Positions 17,134 through 27,298 are shown, numbered from the stretch's first letter. The stretch: DNA of 64,000 nucleotides from Actinomycetota bacterium (GCA_016870865.1 VGAC01000004.1:1-64000), one strand, 5' to 3'. Made by a program: numbers and translations. Notes: a model not told the origin generated them from the sequence alone.

Positions 17134-19917
17134 ATGGGCATCTTGGATCGAGTCCTCAGAGCGGGAGAAGGCAAGAAAGTCAAGGCTCTCGAGGGCCTGG
17201 TGCCCGACGTCAACGCCCTCGAATCGGCCATGACGGCCCTCTCCGACGGTGCGCTGCGCGGCAAGACCGACGAGTTCCGCTTGCGTCTCGAGCGCGGTGA
17301 GTCACTCGACGACCTGCTGATCGAAGCCTTCGCCGTCACGCGCGAGGCCGCGCGCCGCATACTCGGCCAGCGCCACTACGACGTCCAGTTGATGGGTGGT
17401 GCAGCACTTCACTTCGGATGGGTCGCCGAAATGAAGACGGGCGAGGGAAAGACCCTCGTCTCGACCCTGCCGGCCTACCTCAACGGTCTGTCGGGCAAGG
17501 GCGTCCACCTCGTGACGGTGAACGACTACCTCGCACGCCGCGACTCCGAGTGGATGGGTCGCGTGCACCGCTGGTTGGGTCTTGATGTCGGTCTCGTCAT
17601 CCCGGGCCACCGCGAGCGTCCCGCGCAGAAGCGCGAGGATTATTTCTGCGACATCACGTACGGCACGAACAACGAGTTTGGTTTCGACTACCTGCGCGAC
17701 AACATGGCCGGGACGCTCCACGAGAAGGTACAGCGGGGCCACAACTTCGCCATCGTCGACGAAGTCGACTCGATCCTCATCGACGAGGCGCGTACACCGC
17801 TCATCATCTCGGGTCGTCTCGCCGATGCGGCAAAGCTGTACTACCGGTTCGCATCAATCGCACGTTCCCTCATTCGTGATGACGACTACGAGGTCGACGA
17901 AGCCAAGCGCACGGTCGTTCCCCTCGAGGCCGGTATCGAAAAGGTCGAGCAGCAGCTCGGTATCACGAATCTGTACGACGGCGTGCAGCAGAACCTGGTG
18001 CACCAATTGCAGGTGGCCCTCAAGGCCAAAGAGCTCTACAAGCGCGACAAGGACTACATCGTCCAGTCGGGCGAGGTGAAGATCGTCGACGAGTTCACCG
18101 GCCGCATTCTTGAGGGTCGCCGCTGGAGCGAGGGCATTCACCAGGCCGTCGAAGCCAAGGAAGGCGTGAAGATCAAAGAAGAGAACCAGACTCTCGCCAC
18201 GATCACCCTGCAGAACTACTTCCGCATGTACGACAAGTTGGCCGGCATGACGGGTACCGCCCAAACCGAGGCCGCCGAACTGGTGAACACCTACGGCCTG
18301 CAGGTGGTCTCGATTCCCACGAACAAGTCGGTGGTCCGCGTCGACCAGGCCGACCTCATCTTCAAGGGCGAAGTCGCCAAGTTCAACGCCGTCGTCGATG
18401 AAATCGTCGAAAAATACAGCATCGGTCAGCCCGTTCTCGTCGGCACCGTCAGCGTGGAAAAAAGTGAGTATCTCTCGCGCCAGTTGAACAAGCGCGGTAT
18501 ACCCCACGAGGTATTGAATGCCAAGCAGCACGCGCGTGAGGCCCAGATCGTCACGCAGGCGGGCCGCCTCCACGCCGTCACGGTCGCCACCAACATGGCG
18601 GGTCGCGGCGTCGACATTCTCCTCGGGGGCAACCCCGAGGGTCTCGCCCGCCATTCCGTCATGGCCGAGGGTTTCTCGGCCGAGACCCTCGCCGACGAGT
18701 TCGCTCTCCCGGTGCCCCTCGACCAGATGCCCGAGGACTATCGCCTGCAACGCGAGCGTGCCCAGGCGCGGTACACCGAGCTCCTCGGTGAGTTCAAGTC
18801 GTCGTGCGGCCGAGAGGGCGACGAGGTGCGCAAGCTCGGTGGTCTCTATGTTCTTGGCACCGAGCGCCACGAAAGCCGCCGTATCGACAACCAGCTACGC
18901 GGCCGTTCGGGCCGTCAGGGCGACCCTGGCGAGTCGCGGTTCTATCTGTCGCTCGACGACGAACTCATGCGACTCTTCGCCACGGGCGCCCTCAGTTGGG
19001 TGATGGGTCGGGCCCTTCCCGACGACGAGGCGATCGAGGCAAAGATGGTCACGAAGGCCATCGAGCGCGCCCAGACCACCGTCGAACAGCGCAACGGCGA
19101 AATCCGCAAGAACGTCCTCAAGTACGACGAAGTGATGAACGAGCAGCGCAAGGTCATCTATCAGCGCCGCGACCAGATTCTCGACGGACTCGACCTGCGT
19201 GCCGCCGCGATGGAGTACCTGTCCGAAGCCGTCAACGCCCTCATCGAGACCTACTGCGTCACCGAGGCCGACGACGAGTGGGACCTCGATGGTCTGGTGC
19301 GCGAACTGTCGACCTACTGGCCTGCCTCGGTGACGATCGCGAAACTAGAGGACGCCGACGGCACCGACGGCATGTACGACATCGTGATGGTCGACGCAGC
19401 CACCTTCTACAAGGGGCGCGAGGTCGAACTCGGTGAATCGGTCATGCGCGAAATCGAACGCCAGGTGATGTTGCGGATCATCGACCAGCGCTGGCGTGAG
19501 CATCTCGAGGAGATGGACTATCTGCAAGAGGGGATCAACCTGCGTGCGATGGGCCAGAAGGATCCGCTCACCGAATGGCAACGCGAGGGTTACGACATGT
19601 TCGGTGCGCTGATGAAGGGCATCGCCCAGGACTTCGTGCGTTACGTGATGCACGTGCAGGTCGTCACCGATGACGCCGCAGAGGTCCAGAACGTTCAGCA
19701 GACCTCCTTCGACAACGTCGACACCGATGGCTTCCGGGCCGCGGCCGCAGCCGCCCCGGTGGACGGCGGGTTGCCCGAGGGTGTCGCCGCGCCGACCTCC
19801 GCGCCGTCGAACACGCCCTTCGTCAAGAGCGAGTTCGACAAAACCCCGCGCAACTCGCCCTGTCCGTGCGGGTCGGGCAAGAAGTTCAAGATGTGTCACG
19901 GCCGCGGCGCAGCCTGA
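17134..19917 (+). CDS. secA: Preprotein translocase ATPase SecA
   Basis: 927 residues. SecA drives post-translational export through SecYEG. Visible are Walker [11 protein letters not shown] near residue 103, the DEAD-type motif [13 protein letters not shown] near 208, motif [12 protein letters not shown] near 488 and the C-terminal zinc-binding SEC-C motif [14 protein letters not shown] that contacts SecB or lipids. ATG 17134 (MGILDRVL) matches the family start. It lies in the conserved comF-secA-prfB-ftsE-ftsX order. It is full length with a SEC-C tail, so it is the housekeeping SecA1 rather than an accessory SecA2. Confidence 0.97.
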   Translation: MGILDRVLRAGEGKKVKALEGLVPDVNALESAMTALSDGALRGKTDEFRLRLERGESLDDLLIEAFAVTREAARRILGQRHYDVQLMGGAALHFGWVAEMKTGEGKTLVSTLPAYLNGLSGKGVHLVTVNDYLARRDSEWMGRVHRWLGLDVGLVIPGHRERPAQKREDYFCDITYGTNNEFGFDYLRDNMAGTLHEKVQRGHNFAIVDEVDSILIDEARTPLIISGRLADAAKLYYRFASIARSLIRDDDYEVDEAKRTVVPLEAGIEKVEQQLGITNLYDGVQQNLVHQLQVALKAKELYKRDKDYIVQSGEVKIVDEFTGRILEGRRWSEGIHQAVEAKEGVKIKEENQTLATITLQNYFRMYDKLAGMTGTAQTEAAELVNTYGLQVVSIPTNKSVVRVDQADLIFKGEVAKFNAVVDEIVEKYSIGQPVLVGTVSVEKSEYLSRQLNKRGIPHEVLNAKQHAREAQIVTQAGRLHAVTVATNMAGRGVDILLGGNPEGLARHSVMAEGFSAETLADEFALPVPLDQMPEDYRLQRERAQARYTELLGEFKSSCGREGDEVRKLGGLYVLGTERHESRRIDNQLRGRSGRQGDPGESRFYLSLDDELMRLFATGALSWVMGRALPDDEAIEAKMVTKAIERAQTTVEQRNGEIRKNVLKYDEVMNEQRKVIYQRRDQILDGLDLRAAAMEYLSEAVNALIETYCVTEADDEWDLDGLVRELSTYWPASVTIAKLEDADGTDGMYDIVMVDAATFYKGREVELGESVMREIERQVMLRIIDQRWREHLEEMDYLQEGINLRAMGQKDPLTEWQREGYDMFGALMKGIAQDFVRYVMHVQVVTDDAAEVQNVQQTSFDNVDTDGFRAAAAAAPVDGGLPEGVAAPTSAPSNTPFVKSEFDKTPRNSPCPCGSGKKFKMCHGRGAA

Positions 19918-19935
19918 CGACACCACCCTCTTCCC

Positions 19936-21045
19936 ATGCGTGACTTCACCGACGCCATCCGCCGCCTTCGGGAGCGCCTCGACGATGCGCGCACCTACTT
20001 GAAGGTAGAGGCGGGTCGGTCACGGCTCGCCGAACTGGAATTGGAGGTGGCCCGCCCCGATCTGTGGGACGATCAGGATCTCGCCAAGCGCGTCAACACC
20101 GAGTACGCGAGCGTGAAGGATGACATCGAAGAATTCGACGGTCTCGCCGCGTCGATCGACGACATCGAGGTCCTCCACGATCTGGCGCGCGAGGTCGATG
20201 ACGCATCACAGGAGTCCGAGATCGACGGCGGCATCACCGAGGCCTCGCGCCAGCTCGACACACTCGAAATGCGCAGCCTCTTCACCGGCGAACACGACGA
20301 GGCCGACTGCATCGTGCAGATCAACGCCAAGGACGGCGGAGTCGATGCGCAGGACTGGTCGCAAATCCTCCTGCGGATGTACTCGCGCTGGGCGGAGCGG
20401 CGAGGTTTCAGCGTCGAGGTGGACGATGTTTCCGAGGGCACCGAGGCCGGCATTCTCTCTGCCGAATTCACGATCCACGGCCGCTATGCGTACGGCCTCA
20501 TGACTTCGGAACGCGGTACGCACCGCCTCGTGCGCATCAGTCCGTTCGACAACCAGGGACGCCGCCAAACGAGCTTTGCCTCGGTGCAGGTGTGGCCCGT
20601 CATGGACGCACCGAATGTCGAGGTGAACGAGTCGGAGATCCGCATGGAGGTTTTCCGGGCATCGGGTGCAGGTGGCCAGCACGTCAACAAGACCTCCTCG
20701 GCGGTGCGCCTCATCCACGAACCGACGGGTCTCGTCGCATCGTCGCAGGAAGAGCGCAGTCAGTTGCAGAACCGCGAGAAGGCGATGAACCGACTAAAGG
20801 CGATGATCGCCGCGCGCATCGAGGAAGAACACGCCGCCGAGCGTGATCGCATCGCAGGCAAACCCGCGCAAGTGGGCTGGGGGAGCCAGATTCGTTCGTA
20901 CGTGATGCAGCCCTACCAGATGGTGAAGGATCTCCGCACGGAAGTCGAGGACGGCAATGTTTCCACCGTTCTCGACGGTGATATCGACGATTTCATGGTG
21001 GGTTTCCTCCGTTTTCGGCGTGCAACCGACAACGCAGGTGCGTAG
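19936..21045 (+). CDS. prfB: Peptide chain release factor 2
   Basis: 369 residues. RF2 terminates translation at UGA and UAA. The peptidyl-hydrolase GGQ sits in ASGAGGQHVNKTSSAVR near residue 240, and the SPF-type recognition block reads RISPFDNQGR near 200. The N-terminal reading frame is continuous, so the programmed +1 frameshift that autoregulates prfB in many bacteria is absent, as is common in actinobacteria. ATG 19936 follows secA by 18 nt and ftsEX follows 30 nt downstream. Confidence 0.95.
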   Translation: MRDFTDAIRRLRERLDDARTYLKVEAGRSRLAELELEVARPDLWDDQDLAKRVNTEYASVKDDIEEFDGLAASIDDIEVLHDLAREVDDASQESEIDGGITEASRQLDTLEMRSLFTGEHDEADCIVQINAKDGGVDAQDWSQILLRMYSRWAERRGFSVEVDDVSEGTEAGILSAEFTIHGRYAYGLMTSERGTHRLVRISPFDNQGRRQTSFASVQVWPVMDAPNVEVNESEIRMEVFRASGAGGQHVNKTSSAVRLIHEPTGLVASSQEERSQLQNREKAMNRLKAMIAARIEEEHAAERDRIAGKPAQVGWGSQIRSYVMQPYQMVKDLRTEVEDGNVSTVLDGDIDDFMVGFLRFRRATDNAGA

Positions 21046-21075
21046 CCAATTTCCACTCGGTAGGTTCGTAGCGTC

Positions 21076-21753
21076 ATGATCCGTCTCGACAACGTGACCA
21101 AGGTGTACGGCGCCGAAACGGTGGCCGTGCGCGACGTGAGCTTCGACATCGCCAAGGGCGACTTCATGTTCCTCGTCGGCCCGTCGGGCTCGGGCAAGTC
21201 GACGCTCCTGCGTCTGATGAGCCGCCAAGAGCGCCCCGAACGCGGCGACGTGTGGATCGCCGGCAAGAACGTCAACGAAATGCCCGACTCGCGCGTGCCG
21301 TACCTGCGGCGCAGCATGGGCAACGTCTTCCAGGACTACAAATTGCTTTCGAACAAGACGGTGTTCGAGAACATCGCCTTTGCCCTCGAGGTCATCGGTA
21401 AGCCACGGCACGTCATCAACCAGCAGGTTCCCGCCGTGCTCGAACTCGTCGGCCTGGCAGGCAAGGAAGACCGGTTTCCCGACCAGCTCTCGGGTGGCGA
21501 ACAACAGCGCGTCTCCATCGCCCGTGCCTTCGTCAACCGCCCACTCATCCTGCTTGCCGATGAGCCCACGGGAAACCTCGACCCGGCAACGGGTGAGGGA
21601 ATCATGCAGTTGCTCGAAGCAATCAACCGCAGCGGCACCACGGTGGTCATGGCCACCCACGACCACCGCATCGTGAACCTGATGCGCAAGCGGGTGGTTC
21701 AGCTCGACCGTGGCGTTCTCGTGCGCGACCAGGAACGCGGGGTGTACGAATAA
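21076..21753 (+). CDS. ftsE: Cell division ATP-binding protein FtsE
   Basis: 225 residues. With FtsX it forms an ABC-type complex that regulates peptidoglycan hydrolases at the septum. Walker [10 protein letters not shown] (residues 35-43), signature LSGGEQQR (about 138-145) and Walker [10 protein letters not shown] are intact. Its stop overlaps the ftsX start by one base (taATG), implying translational coupling. Start ATG 21076; a -10-like TAGGTT ends 9 nt upstream. Confidence 0.95.
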   Translation: MIRLDNVTKVYGAETVAVRDVSFDIAKGDFMFLVGPSGSGKSTLLRLMSRQERPERGDVWIAGKNVNEMPDSRVPYLRRSMGNVFQDYKLLSNKTVFENIAFALEVIGKPRHVINQQVPAVLELVGLAGKEDRFPDQLSGGEQQRVSIARAFVNRPLILLADEPTGNLDPATGEGIMQLLEAINRSGTTVVMATHDHRIVNLMRKRVVQLDRGVLVRDQERGVYE

Positions 21754-22658
21754 TGCTGGCGCGTATCGCCTACGCCTTTCGCGAGACCTGGGCCAGTTTC
21801 CGGCGCAACCTCACCCTCACCGCTGCAGCGGTGCTCACCTCTGCCGTCTCCCTGCTTCTCGTCGGCACCACGTTTCTCGTGCAGCGCGGTTTCGACAACC
21901 TGCTCGTGCGCTGGAAGGGCGACGTTCAGTTGATCGTGTTCATGGCACCCGACGCAACGCCCGAAAACGTCGCTTATGTGGACGGTGTCATCAAGTCGCA
22001 ACCCAACGTCGTCGACATCGACAAGCTCGCCTATCTCGACAAGCCGGCCAGTTACGCCGAGGCACAGCAACTCTTCGCCGGCGACCCGACGATGCTGTCG
22101 CTCCTGACACCAGAAACCATTCCAACGCAGTTCAAGATCGTGTCACTCACCGATGATTCGGCACTGCTGCGGAGCCTCGCCGATCAGTACCGCATCCTGC
22201 CCAAGGTGCAGGGCATCACCCTCGCCGAGGACGAGTTCGAGGTCATCTCGACGCTGTCGGGCTTCGTACGCACCGTCACCATCGTCATGTCGCTGGTCCT
22301 GTTGGTCGTCGCGGTGACGCTGATCTGGAACACCATCCGCACCGCGATGTTCGCGCGCCGACGCGAAATCGAGGTGATGAAGCTCGTGGGGGCGACCAAC
22401 TGGTTCATCCGTATCCCGTTCATGCTCGAGGGTCTCTTGCACGGTCTCATAGGTGGCGTGCTGTCGTGCGCCGGGCTGTGGGGTTTGAACCGCGCGTGGC
22501 AGGGCGGTGTGGCGGGCTTCAAGCCGGGCACGGGTGTCAGTTCGCTGGTGGTCCCCTCGGGTTACGTGTCGGGCGTGATGATCCTGCTGCTCGCGATCGG
22601 CGCCCTCGCGGGAGCCATCGGCTCTGGCATCGCCGCCAGCCGTTTCCTCGACGTGTGA
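21753..22658 (+). CDS. ftsX: Cell division protein FtsX
   Basis: 301 residues with the FtsX topology: one N-terminal membrane helix (about 20-45), an extracellular loop of about 120 residues, then three C-terminal helices near 172, 225 and 272. The fold links FtsE ATP hydrolysis in the cytoplasm to activation of cell-wall hydrolases (RipC-type partners in actinobacteria) outside. It is coupled to ftsE. In many actinobacteria smpB follows directly; here smpB is 27 kb away. Confidence 0.93.
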   Translation: MLARIAYAFRETWASFRRNLTLTAAAVLTSAVSLLLVGTTFLVQRGFDNLLVRWKGDVQLIVFMAPDATPENVAYVDGVIKSQPNVVDIDKLAYLDKPASYAEAQQLFAGDPTMLSLLTPETIPTQFKIVSLTDDSALLRSLADQYRILPKVQGITLAEDEFEVISTLSGFVRTVTIVMSLVLLVVAVTLIWNTIRTAMFARRREIEVMKLVGATNWFIRIPFMLEGLLHGLIGGVLSCAGLWGLNRAWQGGVAGFKPGTGVSSLVVPSGYVSGVMILLLAIGALAGAIGSGIAASRFLDV

Positions 22659-22667
22659 CGATTGGGG

Positions 22668-22673
22668 TAGAAA
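22668..22673 (+). promoter_or_regulatory. -10-like element of the crotonase gene
   Basis: TAGAAA ends 5 nt before ATG 22679. It is a weaker match to TANNNT than the others. Confidence 0.3.
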
Positions 22674-22678
22674 CGCCC

Positions 22679-23539
22679 ATGGCCTACACCGACATCCTGC
22701 TCGACATCAGCGACGGCATCGCGATCATCACGCTGAACCGTCCCGACGCGATGAACTCGTTCACGAACAAGATGGCTCGCGATCTGTGCGCCGCCTTCGA
22801 TCAACTCGACGCGGACGACGACGTGCGTGCCGTCATCGTCACCGGAAGCGGTCGTGCATTCTGCGCGGGTGCCGACCTGTCGTCGGGAGGGAACACGTTC
22901 GCCAAGGGGGGCAGTGACGAAGCACCCCGTGGGGGAGTCGTCCGCGACGGCGGAGGCCTCGTGTCGTTGCGCGTGTTCGACTGCAAGAAGCCGGTGATCG
23001 CCGCAATCAACGGTGCAGCGGTGGGTGTGGGGGTCACGATGACACTGCCGATGGACATTCGGCTCGCGAGCACCAAGGCCAGAATCGGTTTCGTGTTTGC
23101 CAAGCGCGGCATCGTGCCCGAGGCTTGTTCGTCGTGGTTCCTGCCGCGGTTGGTGGGGATCTCGCGGGCCGCCGAGTGGGTCTACACCGGGCGCCTGCTC
23201 ACCGCCGACGAGGCGCTGGCCGGAGGTTTGGTGCGCAGCGTCCACGAACCCGAGGATCTGATGCCCGCCGCGATCGCGATCGCCCGCGAGATAGCCGACA
23301 ACACCGCGCCGGTGTCGGTCGCGCTGTCGCGGCAGATGATGTGGCGCATGCTCGGTGCCGATCATCCGATGGAGGCCCATCGCGTCGACAGTCGCGGTAT
23401 CCAGGCCCGTGGCAAGACGGCCGATGCGAAGGAAGGTGTCGAGAGTTTCCTCGAGAAGCGTCCCGCGCGCTTCCCCGACAAGGTGAGCGACGGTCTTCCG
23501 GACATCTTCCCCGGTTGGGCCGACCCCGAATTCTCCTGA
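22679..23539 (+). CDS. Enoyl-CoA hydratase/isomerase family protein
   Basis: A 286-residue crotonase. The oxyanion-hole blocks FCAGADLSSGG (about residues 61-71) and INGAAVGVGVTMTLPMD (about 110-126) and the glutamate in KRGIVPEACSS (about 141-151) are present, so hydratase or isomerase activity on enoyl-CoA substrates is likely. An 18-residue glycine/basic insertion after the first block widens the substrate pocket region. It sits 20 nt after ftsX but has its own -10-like TAGAAA 5 nt upstream. The specific pathway is unknown. Confidence 0.8.
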   Translation: MAYTDILLDISDGIAIITLNRPDAMNSFTNKMARDLCAAFDQLDADDDVRAVIVTGSGRAFCAGADLSSGGNTFAKGGSDEAPRGGVVRDGGGLVSLRVFDCKKPVIAAINGAAVGVGVTMTLPMDIRLASTKARIGFVFAKRGIVPEACSSWFLPRLVGISRAAEWVYTGRLLTADEALAGGLVRSVHEPEDLMPAAIAIAREIADNTAPVSVALSRQMMWRMLGADHPMEAHRVDSRGIQARGKTADAKEGVESFLEKRPARFPDKVSDGLPDIFPGWADPEFS

Positions 23540-23541
23540 CC

Positions 23542-23949
23542 ATGTCCGAGGAATCCGTGACTGTCCACGACGCACTGGGTGGCACGGCGTTCTTTCTTCG
23601 GCTCGCTGATCGTTTCTACGAACGGGTCCGCGACGATGCGGTGTTGCTGCCGCTGTATCCCGAACCCGGCGACCTTCCTGCCGCATCGCGGCGCCTCGGG
23701 CTTTTCCTGGCGCAGTACTGGGGTGGGCCGCAGACGTACAACGAAGAGCGCGGTCAGCCGATGCTGCGTGCCCGCCACAACCCCTACGTCATCGGCGCAC
23801 TCGAGCGCGACCACTGGTTGGTGTGCATGCTCAGTGCCGTGAACGAACTCGTGGCCGATGACGACATCCGCACGCAGATGACCGAGTACTTCGCAAAGGC
23901 GGCCGAGCACCTGCGAAACGATCAGCCGTTGCGTCTCGTCAAGCCGTAA
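23542..23949 (+). CDS. glbO: Group II truncated hemoglobin (trHbO)
   Basis: A 135-residue globin beginning 2 nt after the crotonase stop. It carries RFYERVRDD, LFLAQYWGGPQTYNEERG, the proximal histidine in LRARHNPYVIG and the group II tryptophan in LERDHWLVCML, closely matching mycobacterial GlbO. Such proteins bind O2 or handle reactive oxygen and nitrogen species near the respiratory chain. Its 3' end overlaps the convergent methyltransferase gene by 28 bp. Confidence 0.9.
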   Translation: MSEESVTVHDALGGTAFFLRLADRFYERVRDDAVLLPLYPEPGDLPAASRRLGLFLAQYWGGPQTYNEERGQPMLRARHNPYVIGALERDHWLVCMLSAVNELVADDDIRTQMTEYFAKAAEHLRNDQPLRLVKP

Positions 23950-24737
23950 CAGGCCACGGCCGCTGCGGCCGCAACGTTGAGTGAATCGACACCCGTGGCC
24001 ATCGGAATGCGCACGCGAAGCGCGGCCGCTTGCATCCATTCATCGGCGAGGCCGCTTCGCTCCGCACCGAGCATCAACACAATGCGTGGACCGGGCCGTG
24101 CGTCGTCCAGCGCGACCGCATCGGGCGACGGGGTCATCGCATAGGTCTCGAAGTCCCTCTCCCGGAGCGCGGCGAACATCGTGGCGGAACTCGTCACGCG
24201 TGCGATGTCGAGGTCGAACGTGGTTCCCATTGCGGTCCGCAGCGCGCGCCGTGCGTACGGATCGGACGACTCTGCATCGAGGATCAGGCCCGTGAAGCCG
24301 AAAGCCGCGGCGCTGCGCACGATGGCGCCGACGTTGGTGGGGTTGTCGACCTGGGCGAGCGCAACGACCCGGTCGTTGTTGGCGAGCAAGTCGTCGAGTT
24401 CGACGTTTGCGGGTTTCGGAAACAGGCCAACGACGGACAGGGCGACTGCGAGGCCGGTCGCCGAACGCCGCGTCGCCTCATCGGCAACAACGATCGTCGT
24501 GTCGGAGAGTCGGTCGGCGTGCGCGGTGAGTGACGGCAACGAGGCTTCATCGCACAAAATCAGCTCGGGGATGTGACCCGACGCGAGGGCGCGCACGACA
24601 ACGAGGTCGCCCTCGGCGACGAACTTCGCATCGGTGCGTTCGCCGCGCCGGTGAAGGCGGGTGTTGAGTTGGCGTTCGCGCAGGCGGAACGGGCCGAACG
24701 CGGGGTCGTCGACCCCCGACGCGCGCCGGACGTTCAG
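23922..24737 (-). CDS. SpoU-family (SPOUT) rRNA/tRNA 2'-O-methyltransferase
   Basis: About 271 residues. The knot motifs are clear: VDNPTNVGAIVRSAAAFG near 126-143, LMLGAERSGL near 222 and IPMATGVDSLNVAAAAAV near 244, all from the SAM-binding trefoil of TrmH/TsnR-type ribose methyltransferases. The N-terminal substrate-binding block RLRERQLNTR...KFVAEGDLVV is also present. No ATG, GTG or TTG lies where the protein should begin; a CTG at 24737 overlapping the menB stop (CTGA) is the best position, and the first standard codon would remove the FVAEG block. Translational coupling to menB is therefore likely. Confidence 0.8.
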   Translation of the reverse strand: MNVRRASGVDDPAFGPFRLRERQLNTRLHRRGERTDAKFVAEGDLVVVRALASGHIPELILCDEASLPSLTAHADRLSDTTIVVADEATRRSATGLAVALSVVGLFPKPANVELDDLLANNDRVVALAQVDNPTNVGAIVRSAAAFGFTGLILDAESSDPYARRALRTAMGTTFDLDIARVTSSATMFAALRERDFETYAMTPSPDAVALDDARPGPRIVLMLGAERSGLADEWMQAAALRVRIPMATGVDSLNVAAAAAVACYGLTRRNG

Positions 24738-25636
24738 TAATACCAGGGGAATGCCGACCAGTCGGGATCGCGCCGCTCGAGGAAAGAGTTGCGTCCCTCG
24801 GCTGCTTCGTCGGTCATGTACGCCAGGCGTGTCGCTTCGCCCGCGAACACCTGCTGGCCAACGAGGCCGTCGTCGATCAGGTTGAATGCGAACTTGAGCA
24901 TTCGTTGCGCGGTCGGGCTCTTGGCGTTCACTTCCCCGGCCCAGGACAGCGCGGTGGATTCGAGATCGTCGTGGTCGACGACGGCGTTCACCATTCCCAT
25001 GCGGTGCGCATCGTCGGCCGAATATTCGCGGCCGAGGAAGAAAATCTCGCGCGCAAATTTTTGGCCCACTTGCCGCGCGAGGTAGGCCGACCCGTAGCCG
25101 CCGTCGAAGCTGGCGACATCGGCATCGGTCTGCTTGAAGCGCGCATGCTGGCGCGAGGCGATGGTGAGGTCGGCCACGACGTGCAGGCTGTGACCACCAC
25201 CCGCCGCCCAACCCGGAACGACGCAGATGACGATCTTGGGCATGAAGCGAATGAGTCGCTGCACCTCGAGGATGTGCAGGCGTCCGGTGCGCGCCGGGTC
25301 GCTGTCGGCAAGCCAATCACCGTCGGAATACTCGTAGCCCGCGCGACCACGAATGCGCTGGTCGCCACCGCTGCAGAACGCCCATCCGCCGTCCTTCGGC
25401 GAAGGTCCGTTGCCGGTGAGGATGACGCATCCGACGTCGCTCGTCTGGCGGGCGTGGTCGAGGGCGGTGAACAATTCGTCGACCGTGTGCGGACGGAAGG
25501 CGTTGCGCACCTCGGGTCGGTTGAACGCGATGCGAACGGTGCCGTGTTCCTTCGCGCGGTGGTAGGTGATGTCGGTGAAGTCGAATCGGGGAACCTGAGT
25601 CCAGCGATTCGGGTCGAAGATCTGCGAAACGGTCAC
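24734..25636 (-). CDS. menB: 1,4-dihydroxy-2-naphthoyl-CoA synthase
   Basis: 300 residues of the crotonase superfamily. MenB closes the naphthoate ring in menaquinone synthesis. Diagnostic stretches are FCSGGDQRIRG (about 98-108), VVPGWAAGGGHSLHVVADL (about 146-164) and KQTDADVASFDGGYGSAYLA (about 174-193), plus the C-terminal FPWYY. GTG 25636 gives VTVSQIFDPNRW, the usual N-terminus. No other men gene is nearby. It is followed by a methyltransferase gene whose start overlaps its stop. Confidence 0.93.
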   Translation of the reverse strand: MTVSQIFDPNRWTQVPRFDFTDITYHRAKEHGTVRIAFNRPEVRNAFRPHTVDELFTALDHARQTSDVGCVILTGNGPSPKDGGWAFCSGGDQRIRGRAGYEYSDGDWLADSDPARTGRLHILEVQRLIRFMPKIVICVVPGWAAGGGHSLHVVADLTIASRQHARFKQTDADVASFDGGYGSAYLARQVGQKFAREIFFLGREYSADDAHRMGMVNAVVDHDDLESTALSWAGEVNAKSPTAQRMLKFAFNLIDDGLVGQQVFAGEATRLAYMTDEAAEGRNSFLERRDPDWSAFPWYY

Positions 25637-25652
25637 AACCCAAGTGTGCCGA

Positions 25653-26060
25653 TTATTTGCGCATCCCCAACCACCAGGCGGCAACCTGCGCGGGCATGCG
25701 CTCGTGGTACGCCTTCCACAGGTCCGACGCGGCATCGATGAGGGGCTGCATGTTGGTTGCAGGCAGGGGACTCGCCGTGGTGATCGGGTCGAGCCACTCG
25801 AGTTTGAAGTCGGTGAAGATGCCGGTCATCTTCTTCGCGTCGGTCTCGTGGTGGTCGGACGTCTGGTGTTCGAGAAAGGCGTTGTAGTCCTCGAAGGCGA
25901 GCAGTCCGTAGTAGGTGTTCGGTTCGGCGCCACGCCAGTACTCGTAGCGAATGACGCGTTTTTCGTTGTCGTGGGTCGCCTTGACGAGACGTTCAGCGAG
26001 GTCTTCGAACTCCCGTTCCTTGCCGGGCTTGACGGTTATGTGGGCGAGGATCGTTGCCAT
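25653..26060 (-). CDS. Antibiotic biosynthesis monooxygenase (ABM)-domain protein
   Basis: A 135-residue protein. Residues 1-90 form a dimeric alpha-beta barrel of the ABM type (MATILAHITVKPGKERE, then VIRYEYWRG, AFLEHQTSDHH). The last 45 residues are an unassigned helical extension. Members include quinol and heme monooxygenases, but many are uncharacterised. ATG 26060 has TACTGT 6 nt upstream. It lies between kynU and menB; a role in quinone or aromatic metabolism would fit but is unproven. Confidence 0.7.
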   Translation of the reverse strand: MATILAHITVKPGKEREFEDLAERLVKATHDNEKRVIRYEYWRGAEPNTYYGLLAFEDYNAFLEHQTSDHHETDAKKMTGIFTDFKLEWLDPITTASPLPATNMQPLIDAASDLWKAYHERMPAQVAAWWLGMRK

Positions 26061-26066
26061 GCGCCC

Positions 26067-26072
26067 ACAGTA
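26067..26072 (-). promoter_or_regulatory. -10 element of the ABM-domain gene
   Basis: TACTGT on the minus strand is followed by 6 nt and ATG 26060, an internal leaderless start downstream of the kynurenine operon. Confidence 0.45.
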
Positions 26073-26089
26073 GTGGTGCGAGCGGTGCC

Positions 26090-27286
26090 CTAGTTCAGGA
26101 GGGTGAGTTCGCCGATCAGTCGCGCGACGTCGGCGAAGCGCAGGAAGAGTGGGCTGAAGGCGATACGGATCACGTTGGGTGGCCGGAAGTCGACAACCAG
26201 GCCGCGCGCGATCAGCTCCTTCGACATTCGCTCGGCATCGGCATGCAGCAGGGCGATGTGGCCGCCGCGTTGCGACCCGTCGCGGCGTGAGCCGAGGCCG
26301 AAACCGCTGGATGAGAGAAAAGTCTCGTAACCCTCGACGAAGAAATCCCCGAGGCGGATGCAGGTGGACCGAAGGTCCTCGACGGGGTACTTGGTGACGA
26401 CACCGAGTGCGGCGTGCATCGCCTTCATCGACAGCACGTGCGTCGTTCCACTGGAAAACCGCGCGATGCCAGCCGCGGGTCGGAACGTGTCTTCGAAAGC
26501 GAAGGGCTCGGCATGGCCGAACCATCCCGGTATCGGTTGGGAAACCGAACCGATGATGCGCGGTGCGGCGTACAAGTATGCGGGCGCACCCGGCCCGCCG
26601 TTGAGGTACTTGTAGCCGCAACCCACGGCAAAGTCCACGTCGTTGTCGAAAACGTCGCAATTGACGGCACCCGCGGCGTGTGCGAGGTCCCAGACGGTGA
26701 GAATGCAGTGTTCGTGGGCCGCCGCGGTGAGGGCGCGCACGTCGTGCAGATCGGCCGAACGGTAGTCGATCATTGAAGCCGTCATCACCGCGACGTCGTC
26801 GGCGAATCGCCGTGGCATGTCGGTGACTTCAAGTTCGACGAATTCGAGGCCATGCAGGTCGGCCACGCTGCGGGCCACGTATCTGTCGGTCGGGAAGTTG
26901 CGGGAATCGCACAGCAAGACCCGCCGACTTGCCGACTTGTTGATCGCCGCCGCCGCTGAGAGCACCTTGAACAAGGCGACCGAGGTCGAGTCGCACGCGA
27001 CGACCGAGCCCGCCGGTGCGCCGATCACACGTGCGACGAGATCGCCGGTGGAACCCGCAAGGGCGAGCCAATCTCCGTCGTGCCAGGTACGCACCAGGCC
27101 GTTGCGCCACTCCTCGTCGAGTGTCTCGACCACCGCGGCCCGGGCGGCGTGCGTGAGCGGACCGAGAGAGTTGCCGAGGAAATACGACTCGGCTTCGGGA
27201 AGGTCGAAATGGGAGCGCGCCGAGGCAAGGGGGTTGGAGGCGTCGAGTTCCGCCGCGCGCCGCGTGTAGTCGTCGAGTGCCGTCAT
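26090..27286 (-). CDS. kynU: Kynureninase
   Basis: 398 residues, PLP-dependent fold type I. It cleaves L-kynurenine to anthranilate and alanine. Visible are YFLGNSLGPLT near residue 35, the PLP-pocket WDLAHAAGAVNCD near 199 and the Schiff-base lysine in GCGYKYLNGGPGAP near 224. The gene follows the formamidase gene by 12 nt, and a SWEET-type transporter gene precedes both, forming an apparent operon. Tryptophan or N-formylkynurenine would have to enter from a dioxygenase encoded elsewhere. Confidence 0.93.
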   Translation of the reverse strand: MTALDDYTRRAAELDASNPLASARSHFDLPEAESYFLGNSLGPLTHAARAAVVETLDEEWRNGLVRTWHDGDWLALAGSTGDLVARVIGAPAGSVVACDSTSVALFKVLSAAAAINKSASRRVLLCDSRNFPTDRYVARSVADLHGLEFVELEVTDMPRRFADDVAVMTASMIDYRSADLHDVRALTAAAHEHCILTVWDLAHAAGAVNCDVFDNDVDFAVGCGYKYLNGGPGAPAYLYAAPRIIGSVSQPIPGWFGHAEPFAFEDTFRPAAGIARFSSGTTHVLSMKAMHAALGVVTKYPVEDLRSTCIRLGDFFVEGYETFLSSSGFGLGSRRDGSQRGGHIALLHADAERMSKELIARGLVVDFRPPNVIRIAFSPLFLRFADVARLIGELTLLN

Positions 27287-27298
27287 GTTCCGTCTCCG

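Noticed and set aside
19936-20040. Programmed frameshift in prfB
   Set aside because: The N-terminal frame is continuous, with no in-frame UGA or slippery site.
24738-25316. Long N-terminal extension of the methyltransferase frame
   Set aside because: It lies antisense-free but out of frame inside menB and has no family similarity; the domain starts near 24737.
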